Origin: Ceriagrion tenellum
Lineage: Eukaryota > Arthropoda > Insecta > Odonata > Coenagrionidae
Assembly (NCBI GenBank): GCA_963169105.1
Contig: OY720632.1
Span: 6,634,001 to 6,698,000, forward strand
Reading direction: 5' to 3'
Length of the DNA stretch: 64,000 bases
The position numbers were made by a program, and so were the translations under genes. Below are positions 35,001 to 47,000 of the stretch, piece by piece (within the stretch, counting starts at the first letter, position 1; every line of letters begins with the position of its first letter). The notes below the pieces were generated by a model. It was not told the DNA's origin. It ran no database searches and saw only the letters and a list, made by a program, of their open reading frames with translations.

Positions 35001-38000
35001 GAACCCCATTTTATCCAGTGGTGTCCTTATATGCCACATTCGGTAAGCTAAAACATAGAAGCCAAAAAATACTTCGTATTTAAAAAGTGATATCCGAATC
35101 ACTCCTCGATTTTTGGAACTTTTTATTCACAATAGTGTGAAAGATAAACTTCATCCTAAATGAGCATCGCGGAGATATTCCAGATCCAGCGTTCTCTATT
35201 CCATTATTTAGTTATTTTCTTTCCCCTCTGCGACTTATGTCTTCTATGCTTGACTTTGGTGTGGAGCATAAAACACAAAAACGAAATAGGACTAACTGTT
35301 TGAAGCGTAAATTTGTAGAATTTACTCAAGGAGAACTTTGAAAGAGGTAGGGGTCATGGAAAAAATCTACCGCAGCTGAGGCTGAAATCTGACTCATCTC
35401 TTTGGTAAAATCCTGATAACGATAATAAGTTTTCATAGAGTAGTATTTCCGTAGTTAGAGTCTTCAAAACGTCAGGTGATTTTGAAATAGAGCACATCAG
35501 GATCCAATTTACACCCATGTTGTGTCCTATCCGCAAATTAAAATCCCAAGGACTCAAAGTAAATCATGCCATCACAATGAAATCTGATCCAATTGGTTAT
35601 TTATCTTGTAGAAATCAGGGATAGCAGTTATGATACATGAAATGTAATGTATCAAGGCCTGGTTACTCAACAAATTCACTGTAGTAATTAATGGATAAAA
35701 GTTGGTTCCAGTAAAATTTCATAAATTTACCCTAACAACGTCTTGGAATTAAATTAAAGACAAGGCACGGATTTTATTTTAAGATTTCAGTTTTCTGGCT
35801 TACTTATGCAAAGAATGCTCGTACTTCATAGTCCGATATTTTGTGGATGACAGCTTCATCGGGTTGAAGTGTCTTAGCGGTTCATCTCAGGTCTTATCTA
35901 ATAAATAAAAATGTGTGTTTGTTCGACTTCTATGCATTCCAATACCATTCATCAGATTGCGATGAAACTTTTGTGAGTTGTTGTGCACGTGCTTGCAAAG
36001 GTTTCTGAATTGTTAAAACCATTGTACACTAGAAAAATCGTGAGTAGCTTCAACAAATGAGTTTTGGCACGTGAGCTTCTCAAACAAGCGAGGAACAACA
36101 AGTATGCAATGAAGCAGATAGTTTACGAGTTGCTCAATCACATCAATCAGAATCATATCACTAAGGCATAATTTGTGTTAAAAAGCATATAATTTATTTG
36201 TACGTGGAATAGGGGGTGAGGGATGTGTGATCCCAGGGTGGAATTAAGGGCTGAATAAGCTCTTTTGCCCACCAAGATCGTCATGCGTGGTGAAGAGCCA
36301 CATCCTCCACGAGGTGCCCCTGGTTTTCGCAGAACATGACGGATCTAGACCTGGCTGGTCGATAAACTGCTCCCCTCACCAAGGTTGCTCCTCGCGCCGA
36401 CGGTGACCGCGTCTGCGGGGCGGAGGGTAAGAAGTCGTTAGCGGGGAAACTCCGGATACAGGGCGACCTCCGGTTTTATTTAGCCTTACCCATGCATGCG
36501 GGGCTCTGTGTGGGTGGACCGTTTATTTCCCTAGCTGCTCGTGGGATTTTTCATGGATAAATCTAAACAAAACTCTCTGGGGGTTGCTGAAAAGCAACCT
36601 CAATCCAAGGACGTCAGTCCAATCACCTCCTCCTTGGAGGACGCTCTGTTGGCGAGCCCCATTGGGGCTTCCAACGGCAGCTCCTCTCTTTCCCTTTCCT
36701 TAGCTTGCCCCTCCACATCCGTGGAGCAGGGCGAGCCCCTTTCCGACTCTTCTGAGTCAACTTTAAAGGCAGCACCAGGGTCCCCCAGGTCAGACTCTGG
36801 AGCTTCCACCACTACTTTGGGGAGCATCTCCAACATGATGGAGCAGCTCTCCACATGGAAAGAAGGGAGCGGCGCAGCCAAGAGGAGAAAGAGGAACGAG
36901 AAACGGCGCGCCAAAAGAGCTCTAGCCTCTGGTGGCTTGCCACAGGGGGCAGGCTCAACCACCGAAGGCGTGAAAGCCATCGGATCTCCAATGAAAAGAA
37001 AGGGCTCCGCCGAGAAATCTGGAGGTGGATCCCAAAAAAGGGGAAGGACAGCTGGTGACACCCCAACAAACTTGGCGCAGGAGGCCAAGAAACCAAGGAC
37101 CTCCACCTACGCACAGGTGACCAAGAACATGAAAAAGATGGCAATCATGCCGGTTTCCTACCCGGAGGAGATGATGACTGAGGAATGGCACAGGATTGCA
37201 ATTGTGAGGCTGGAAGAGATGTGGGATAAGATTCCTGCTGAGGAAGAGATCCCTCTCTTTGAAGCCAACAGGCTCACCAATGGGGCGGTAGAATTCACCT
37301 GCGGCAACGACTACTCAGCCAACTGGCTGGTCGAGGCCGTAGGAAAAATGGGACCGTTTGGCGACACCATCGTGAAGGTGGTTGATGCCGACAGCCTCAT
37401 CAGGAGAAGAAGAATGATGGTGTGGGTCCCTGGTTTTAGCAAACCGGACACTAAGACTCTCATCGAGAGAATGAAGAGGTCCAACCCAGGACTCCAAACT
37501 TCTCTCTGGAGAACCTATGAGAGGAAGGAGGTGGAGCATGGGACGAGGTTCGTCCTTGGAGTAGACGAGCCCTCCGCCACCTTCATCTCAAGCCCGGACT
37601 TCCGAGCAAACGTCGGCATGCAGAGGGCCGAAATTACGTTCCTCGGTAAGGCAGACGGTCAAGAGGAGACCCCAACGACCTCAACAAAAGAGGTCGAAAC
37701 GAAGGAAGCAGACCAAGATGGCGGGCATCCGCTGCCTTCAGGTCAACCTCCAACATTGTAAGGCTGCCTCGGGGGTCCTGCAAAGGATCCTCTCTGAAGG
37801 TAAGATTAAGATTGCTCTGATTCAAGAACCCTGGGCTTTCCAGGGCAGAATCAGGGGATTAAGTATGACCAAGGGTAAAGTATTCTTTTGTACCTCAGTC
37901 GAAAGACCTAGAGCATGTATCTTTGTAAACGGGTTGAATGCTATATATCTGCCCGAATTCACCACCAGGGACCAAGCGGCAGCTGTGCTGAGTCTTGGGG

Positions 38001-41000
38001 CTGGCGAAGAAGAGAGGAGGTTGGTGATCTGCTCCTCATACCTACCGTACGATGCACCAGGACCACCACCCTCAGAGGAACTGGAGCGTTTGGTAAGATT
38101 CTGCCAGTCAAAAAAATGGGACCTCCTTGTCGGGTGTGATGCTAACTCGCACCATACGGTGTGGGGAAGCAAGGACACCAATGACAGGGGAGAGGCCCTA
38201 CTTGAGTATCTCATGTCCACAGACCTGCATATACTCAACAAAGGATCACGACCCACCTTCTCCAACAGAGTTAGGGAAGAAGTGATAGACATTACTCTTT
38301 GCACCAATCAGATGGTGAATGGCGTTACTGAGTGGATAGTGTCGAATGAAGTCTCTCTTTCTGACCATCGGCACATATACTTCACTCTTCTAGAAGCCAC
38401 TAATAGGCCGACAACATACCGAAACCCCAGATCGACGGACTGGGGCAAGTATAGGCACACACTCCAGAAGTTACTGTCCGAAGCCCCAGGACACAAATTC
38501 AGGAACGTGAATGACATAGATGCTGCTGTGGAGTCTCTCCAGCACAGCATCATTACATCCTAAGAATCCAGCTGCCCCATCAAAACCAGGAAGGAAAGTT
38601 GCAAGCTACCCTGGTGGGGAGCGGAACTAGAGAACATCCGGAAAGAGACAAGGAAGCTCTTCAACAAAGCGAAGAGAACATCTACACCCAGGGACTGGGA
38701 GAACTATAGAATGGCCCAGAGGAAATATAGGGCGACAATTAAGCGCTCAAAAAGAGAATCTTGGAAAAGGTTCTGCGAGACTGTGGAAGACGTTCCACAA
38801 CTCGCAAGATTCAACAAGATCATTTCAAAGGACCCGGAAGCAGGGGTGGGGTCTCTTCTGCTTCCCTCTGGTGAATTTACGTCATCAGACAAGGAAGCAC
38901 TAAAGCTAATGCTGGAGACACACTTTCCAGGCTCCTTGGAGGTCGAGATGCGTCAAAGGAGGCCTCTCAATCGTCCTGCTAGGACGGAGTGGAGACTGGC
39001 CTCCAGCATCATCACATATAACATTACACGATGGGCAATAACTAGCTTCAGTCCATACAAATCAGCTGGCGAAGACGGAGTCTTCCCGGCACTTCTGCAA
39101 GAGGGACAGGATCTGGTACTGCTACCACTGGTCAGAATCTTCCGATCATGCCTCGCATATGGGTATGTACCCAAGAAGTGGAGGACCACTAAAGTCGTCT
39201 TTATTCCTAAACCAGGAAAGACTGACTACACCAAAGCTGACTCCTTTCGTGGTATCAGCCTCATCTCCTTTATGCTGAAAACACTGGAGAAAATAATAGA
39301 CAGGCATATCAGGGAGGGACCTCTGAAGGACAATCCCCTGCACCCGTACCAACATGCCTACCAAAAAGGCAAATCAGTAGAGACAGCACTCCACCACCTT
39401 ATCACCAGGATAGAAGGAGTGCTAGAACATGGGATGTTTGGTCTGGGCACCTTCCTCGATGTGGAAGGAGCCTTCAACAACACATCATTTGAACAGATCT
39501 GCATTGCAGCCAGGAGACATGGAGTCAATGCACACATTGTCAACTGGATCAGACTAATGTTAGAAGAAAGAACAGTCAAGGCTGTTCTGAGAGGGAGCAC
39601 GATGGAGGTGGCCGTGACTCGAGGATGTCCGCAAGGGGGAGTTCTATCCCCACTGCTGTGGAACATGGTGGTCGATGGACTTATCACGAGGCTAAACAAA
39701 ACGGGTGCCTATACACAAGGGTATGCGGATGATGTAGTGATTCTCATCACAGGCAAGTACCTCAGCACCGTCTCTGGACTTATGCAGAAAGCCTTGGATA
39801 GAACGATGAGCTGGTGCCATCAAACAGGGCTGACGGTAAATCCAGGGAAAACAAAACTTGTTCTCTTTACCAACAAGAAGAAAAGAGAAGGGCTCACACT
39901 TCCTTCGATACAAGGAAGGATATTGCAACCTTCAACTACAGTAAAATATCTGGGAGTCCTTCTGGACTCCAAACTCAACTGGGGAGAACACCTTGAGGCA
40001 AAAGCCAAGAAAGCGTGTGCCTCCCTATGGACCTGTAGGAGGGCACTAGGTAAAACATGGGGACTCCAACCAAAAGCGATCAACTGGATCTACACTGCAG
40101 TGGTGAAGCCAAGCTTTCTACACTGCTCAATAGTCTGGTGGGGGAAAACAAGACAGAGCTCCGCAAGGAAGAAGCTCAACCACCTGCAACGAATGGCCTG
40201 CATGGGAATTACGGGGGCAATGAAAACCACCCCCACACTGGCTATGGAGACCCTACTGTGTCTTGCTCCACTTAACGTGGAAGTAGAAAAACAGGCTAGG
40301 GCTGCAGCATACCGTCTTAAAAGACAGGGTCAGTGGAACGACAGGGGAAACCTGTCCGGACACAGGAAAATATGGCAGGAGCTTAGAGAATCGAGCCCCA
40401 TTGTTGAAATGGGATCGGATACGATGATAACTTTCTTCTACAATACACCTCCACTCTTTAAAATCCACACTCCAAAAAGGGAGTGGTGGACAAAAGGGAG
40501 AGACAAGGATCCCCACAATGGAGCCCAGGTGTGGTTCACCGATGGCTCCAAAAAGGAAGGTAGAGCAGGGGCTGGGATCTACTGCCAGCGCCCAGCTAAG
40601 AGGATCACCATCTCACTTGGAAAACACACAACAGTCTTTCAAGCGGAGGTGTTTGCCTTACTAATGTGCGCACACATTATCAAGGAGTCAGGTCTCAAGG
40701 GTAGACCAATTCACATATGCACCGATAGCCAAGCGGCCTTAAAGGCCCTAGCATCACAAATGTGCAACTCTAAACTCCTTCATGAATGCCGTGAAGTGCT
40801 CAACTCGCTACATATTCTTGGCAAAGTCGAACTCTTCTGGGTCCCTGGACATGAGGGTATCACCGGAAATGAAATTGCGGATCAACTCGCAAAAGAAGGC
40901 TCAAACCACATACCGATGGGACCAGAGCCTCACATTCCAATCGCACCTTCAGCAGGAATCATGGAGATCAAGAAGTGGGGCCTTGCCCGCCACTCTGAGA

Positions 41001-44000
41001 TCTGGCAAAACACACAAGGGCTCAGACAAGCCAAGCTTTTTATTGGAGGACCCAAACAGGGACTGGCAAGAAGACTTCTATTGCTGAACAGAGGTCAACT
41101 ACGTACGATAGTGGGTCTCCTAACTGGACACTATCTTGTTATGAGGCACCTTCATCTTTTGAAGCTAGCAGACTCTGCCAGATGTAGATGGTGCCAAGAA
41201 GAGGACGAAACAACATCACACGTTCTCTGTAACTGTCCCGCCTTGATGAGGACTAGAATAAGACATCTAGGATCCCCGTTTCCTGATCCGGCTGAAATCA
41301 GGGTTACCCCCATAGAGGATATGCTGGCCTTCAGTAAGGCCATTGGACTCTACGGGTAACCAAGACATGGTGGTCAGCACGAAGGACCAATAGGTCTAGG
41401 TGCCCCAGGTCCTCCTCGGAGGAACTCCACCAACAATCTAATCTAATCTGTACGTGGAATATGATTTGGTACAGTGAGCTCTTTGTTTGCATTTTTAATT
41501 AATACTTGCACTCGATTTTTGTATACGCGTCGCTATTCCCTATACTCGTAGCTATGCCAGTAACCAGGGGAAAACCAGTTGTCCTATCACTGTGCATGAG
41601 TCTTTAGGACTCAGTAAATTGTGGCAGAAAGGGTCATTTTTAAGAATGTTTATCAGTGTCATGTTAGATCTGTGTGGAAACATACCGACGCTATGCCACT
41701 TCGTGCCAAATTTTTGGAGACGGAGTTAAGGATGGTTTTAAGCGCTATTTGTTCCTTTCGTTGACAAACCGAGAAATGTGTTGACAAAGTTGATGGGAAT
41801 AGGTGAACCAAATGCCTCTGGTCATACTTTGGTGAGTGTAACAATTTTTATCGTTTACTACAGTATGTTACTACGAGCAAAGTAGTTTTTCCCACCGGTA
41901 AAAGCTTTCTGTAGTTTATTCCTCGTGCGTCTTACGGACAACCCTCTGACTGGGCAACAGCACACACCTCTCCCTTTCTCTTTCGGGAGTTCTGGGATTC
42001 TCCTGGCAGTTTAGCGCACTCTTTTTCCAAAATAATTGTTAATCAATATTGATTAACCAACGAATTTGTTTAAGATTTTATAAGTGGACTCATGATGATG
42101 AACTTGATAGCTTGAAGAAGATACAAACGGTGATTTTCAGGGATGCGCGGAACGGAAAATAACGCAGTCTTGCAATTTCATCAACAACTAAAATACCAAT
42201 GCACTAAATAATATGAAACTTCGTATGATTGTCAAGAAAGATCTTTGGTACAACATTTTTAATGGAAATTCTGATATCTTGATCTGTGTTGTTATTATGA
42301 AGCTGTAAATGCGATTCATCTGTCCGGTACCTAAAAAATGTGCAAAAATTCTGTTTTTAAGCACACACTGAAATCAATAACAATGGTAAAAAGTTTTGTA
42401 CACCATCACTAAACACAGAAACAAACAAGCTTTGACTTGGTGTACTTCATTTCAAAATCCATTGAGCCGTCTTTGAGATATTAGTCTTCAAACTCGAGTG
42501 ACGGAATTTTGCAACGGATATGCGTCTCAAATTCTTTTAGGGACTGATTTTGAACCCATAAAATGGCAATGCAATGCATGCCGGGCACAGCTAGTACATT
42601 ACAATGTTATATTGTTGAGCCACTCCCCCAACTGGGTCATCTGTTTCAAAATTAGAAAGAAACCGTTTTACGTACGAAATTATATCAATCGTGGGAACGG
42701 CTATATGTACACTTGTAACACTTGGAAACTGTTTTTTTTCTATTGTCTCATGAAATATGGACATTGACGGGAGTAAACGAGGGTTTATTCGTAGTGAAAC
42801 CATTGATTTAGTTATAGTAACTGTGAATGGTATCCCAGCCCTATTGCCCATCATTAAATCGCTTCATTTTCCGTTCGAGCGCTCAATAAATTAAAATTGC
42901 CGCTAGTAGCACATGGCAATGAGTTGGTACGCGGTGCCACACATAAGTTATAACAAAAAGATAATTATTTACATCATGGAAATCCAGCTAAGAGTTAAAA
43001 CAAAAATAAAATAAGGAAAAAATTTCCTCAAGCAACCATTTTCCTCGTCACTTGCTAAATTATCCACGACTAAAACTTGATAAATAACTGTGTGACTCAG
43101 GCACTTGTAAGATAAGAGATAAGTGCACTAAAATTCACGCATTATACACAACTGATAGAATATATACGGCTACGCTGATTTGTTAGGTGCCTACATCATC
43201 AAATAGAGAGCTTTACTGACATGATTTCCCCCCAAGGTTCGTAAAAACGAACTCAGTTTCTCTGTGGGGACTGGGTCTGAGGTTCACATTTTCGAAAATT
43301 TCATATTTTCGAAACTTTGTTTTTTCGAATAGCGCCATGTATTTAACATAGGCTTTTCATTGTGACCAACAGTTTTGCTTCGTAAAATCGAAACTTCATA
43401 TTTTCGTGCTTCGTATTATTGAGTTGCTACTGAAATACTAATAAGACCGAGAAGGGAGCTCGTATGGAGTGGACGGAAACCCTAAGGGGCAACCTCCTCG
43501 AATGCTATGCTGCCAGCGAGCCCAATCGCAGGGGGTATATGGCAAGGATACACTCTTTGTGGTGTGAGATGCATCCTGAACATAACCACCTGTCGCAGTG
43601 GAATCTGCACGACTATGCCAACCACCTGCCAAAGAAGGAAACTCCCCAACAACCGCATGTTCAGAGAAACACCACCGGCCAGAGCACACTCCCTGACACA
43701 AGCAGTCTCTCCACCGGCTGTTTTGACAGCCACTGCAACGCTGGTACCGCCGACAAGTAGGGAGGAAGTAGATCACGCCGACTCTGAACTCCGAACGCGG
43801 TTGATGACTGAAATCACCTATGATGTACAAGCCAGGCAGAGAGACATCCATCGCAAGATCTCTCTGTGGACAAACGTCCTGACGAGGTTGAATGGCTTAT
43901 TCGACGAAATCCTTACCGAGACGTCGGACCTCTGGACGGTCAACTATATGGTCTATGCTGCTGCCAAAATAATGGCCAACTCCCAAAAGCCCACCTCTTG

Positions 44001-47000
44001 GGAGGAAAAAGCGGCAAAACGGCTGGAACAGTTGGAGGCCAAGATGTTTACGCCCAGATGTGATGGAATACATCACATCTGGGCGTGCTTTCACACCCAA
44101 AGTCCGGCACATAGCACGCAGCCTCAGATTCCACCATCACACACTGAACAAGAACGTACTGCTTACCACTAAGCAGCACGCGGTTGATAGAGTTCATGCA
44201 CTCACCACAGCCCGGAAAAAGCTCCTGTAGAGGAGTAAGGCTGTGAGGGAGAACTCAACCTTCCTCCTTCACCCGTCCCGTCTCTTTCGACCAGCTCAGC
44301 CTGTCGTCGAATCTCCGCCACCCGTCCAAGACGTGCAACGTTTCTGGAAGGATATCTATGAAACGTCGAAGCCATTCTACGGAGACACTCTGGCCATAAG
44401 CCTCTTTAAAAAGTTTTGTGACTGCCACCTACATGAAGTGGATGGACCTCTTTCAGTCACATAGAGTGAAGTGAAGAAGGCCTTCTCTGGCAAGAAGGAT
44501 TTCTCGGCTCCAGGAATGGATGCCGTGAATAACTTCTGGTGGAAGAAGTTCACTTGCACCCACCAACATGTCGCCAGAATCTTCACATCCTTTCTCTCGG
44601 ATAGAGAAGAAATTCCACCGTGGTTGACTGAGGGACGCACGGTTCTAATACCTAAGAAGGGAGACTTGTCCAATCCTAAGAACTACCGCCCTATAACCTA
44701 CCTCAACAATGTATACAAGGCGTTCACTTCCATCTTGAGCAACCTTATCCTCCACCAGGTCCAGCCGGTGTGGGAGGAGGTGTACGAGCAGAGGGGTTCA
44801 AAGTGTGGAATCGCAGGATGTAAGGACAACCTGCTCATTGATAGATGCATATGCCAGGATGCCATCCAGCGTAAGCGCAACCTATCAATGGCCAGGGTGG
44901 ACTACAGAAAGGCGTTTGACACCACCTCCCATGAGTTCATTGTAGCCATGTTTAAGTTGATGAAAGTCCACTCAGATGTCCTGCATCCAACGCCAGATAC
45001 CACTCTGGAGAACGTGCTTTGTCCTGACCGCAACAAGCAGTGGGTCTCTACAGAGTTGGTATCATGTCACTGTGGCATTTTCCAAGGCGATAGCTTGAGC
45101 CCCTTGCTCTTCTGCATTTCCCTCCTACCTCTCTCGCTAAGGCTGCGACAAGGGAAAGGATACATGTGCGGTGTGCCAGGTGACAGGAAGCATAAGGTCA
45201 CACATTTATTTTATATGGATGACCTGAAGCTCTACGCTTCCAACGCAAAAGACCTTCGCGAGGCCCTGGACACCGTACAGGAGTACAGTGAGGCTATAGG
45301 GATAAAGTTTGGATTGGACAAAAGTGCATCCATTCACCTGGCAGAGGAAGATTCTCGGAGAACAAGGAAGACGTGCACCTTGTTGACAGGAGCGTCATTT
45401 GCCACCTCGAGGGCGATGACAGTTATGAATATCTCGGCGTCCCCCAAAGCCGAATGCAGGAGGCTGCAGCAGTGAAGGAGAGCCTCACCGCCAAGTACAG
45501 ACAGACTCTCAGGAAAATCTGGAGTTCTGAGCAGTCAGGCAAGAACAAGGTTCTTGCCACGAACATGTTCGCGGTTCCCACACTGCTGTACACCTTGCTG
45601 CATTAAATGGAATGTTGTTGTCAACGAGTTGCAGAACCTCAACAGGGGAACGAGGAAGATGATGACCATCTACAGAAGTCTTCATCCGAAATCTTCCGTC
45701 GCCAGACTGTATCTCCCTCGCAGTGTAGGTGGTAGATGTCTGTTGAGCCTGGAGTGCAGCACTTGCAGCTCGCATGCAGAAGGCTGTCTTACTTGGGTCC
45801 GGCCATCTACTCTGCACGCACGACCCAACTACAGTGTAGCCACCAATCCGATGGGCGTCAGATGTGGCTCTTGATAGTTAGCTTTGACATGAAGTAATAC
45901 AACAAAGATATAAATACAAGGGACAGGTAATATACCCAGACATTTAAACAATGGGTGACAGTGAGAGTGCCAGGATTTATTTGCAAGTAGTCGATGGCTC
46001 TCTTTTGAATTCTAAATATTTTCAATGCTAGTGATGAGGACCCCCAATGGAGAATGGTGTAAAGTTAATGGGAATACATTTCACCATAGTATACGTGTAA
46101 AACAACCTTCGTGGATAGTGAACCTAATAGACCTAATTCGAAAACACACTGAGCTCAGTTTAGCAGCTAAATTTTTAACATGCGTATCCCAGGAGAGATG
46201 AGCATCAATATTCAAACCTAGGAACATAGTATTGTCGACCTGTGAAATACACGCTCCGTTCAGGTCAACACTGACCGAGCTCATAGATTTCTGAATATTT
46301 GAGAAATAAACAAGCTGAGATTTGTTTACATTGAGGTTTAAACAATTTGTAACACACCATGTATATACTTGTTGAGAGACAAAGTTAGCTACAGTATGTA
46401 AACCAGTGACATTAGAGGAGGTTAAGACAAAATTGGCGTTGTCAGCATATAAAACTGGGTTAATACCAGCTGCAGAGGAGACAAAGTTGGTGAGGTCATT
46501 TATATATATTAAAAACAGCATTGGGCCAAGAACTGATCCTTGAGGGACACCTTGCGTCAGAACTTTAGGAGGTGAAACAAATTTCTTACTGTTTGATTCT
46601 ACAGAGACTACTAGTGTTCTATAGGTGAGATATGATTCCAACCAGTGGTAGGGAATCCCTCTTATACCAAAAGAGGTTAGCTTATTTAGCGAGATATGGT
46701 GGTTGACACTGTCAAAAGCCTTGGAGAGATCAAAAAACAAGCCAAGTACTTCAGTTTTGCTGTCTAGTGCAGCTAAAATTTTGTCAACTACCTTAGCGAT
46801 AGCAAGGCTAGTGGACCTTCGTTTGCGAAAACCATATTGAAATGATGATAAGAAGTTTTTTGACTCAAGGTAAGAGGTCAACCTTCTGTAAAAAATTGAT
46901 TCAAAAACCTTACCAAACTGATTAATTATTGAAATTGGTCGAAAGGAGCTAAAATCATTGACAGAACCCTTTTTCTTATAAAGGGGAATTACTTTAGAGT

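Larger units (their letters stand above)
36199..41461 (+). mobile_element. LOA-clade non-LTR retrotransposon with 13-bp target duplication
   Basis: The 13-mer tgtacgtggaata stands at 36199-36211 and, unchanged, at 41449-41461. The 5237 bases between (36212-41448) form a full-length element: a 5' UTR of 329 bp, ORF1, ORF2 overlapping it, a short 3' UTR and a tail of ctaat-type repeats in place of poly(A). The domain order (ORF1, endonuclease, reverse transcriptase, RNase H) and the 'LQVNLQHCKAA' start of ORF2 point to the LOA clade. The perfect duplication and long frames indicate a recent insertion. Confidence 0.85.
35897..42594 (+). mobile_element. Helitron-like element, split by the LOA retrotransposon
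   Basis: The 5' end tctaataaataaaaatgtgt, then gtttgttcgac, lies after an A, and the 3' end ...atgccgggcacagctag lies before a T (CTAG at 42591-42594). This is the A|T insertion and CTRR ending of Helitrons. The interior start (…cagattgcgatgaaactttt) also resembles the opening of many insect non-autonomous Helitrons. Without the LOA insertion it would be about 1.45 kb. No RepHel gene was seen. The pairing of the two ends is inference. Confidence 0.45.
33754..43432. mobile_element. pogo-like inverted-repeat element, split by nested insertions
   Basis: The first 24 bases (cagtagcaactcgataatac, then gaag) match the reverse complement of 43409-43432 with one mismatch. Just inside each end, 'ttcgtattttcgaa'-type motifs repeat. 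The 5' flank ends in TA, as expected for pogo/Tigger insertions. The 3' flank has AA, so the duplication is imperfect or mutated. Without its inner insertions the element is about 3 kb. I found no transposase in it, so it is non-autonomous or gutted. Confidence 0.65.
33561..45880 (+). mobile_element. R4/Dong-like retrotransposon, split by nested insertions
   Basis: The 5' part (33561-33753) is GC-richer untranslated sequence and the coding part resumes at 43433. The 9.7 kb between is an inserted DNA element (33754-43432), which itself carries two more insertions. The two R4 parts are joined by position, by matching base composition and by the inverted-repeat ends of the insertion. The coding part is described separately. 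The 3' end is not sharp, because sequence near 45870-45890 meets an opposing LINE. Confidence 0.55.

Noticed and set aside
36600..37106. 168-codon minus-strand frame within LOA ORF1
   Set aside because: It is the antisense shadow of ORF1, whose protein has clear domain structure.
37822..38307. 161-codon minus-strand frame within LOA ORF2
   Set aside because: Antisense shadow of the endonuclease domain.
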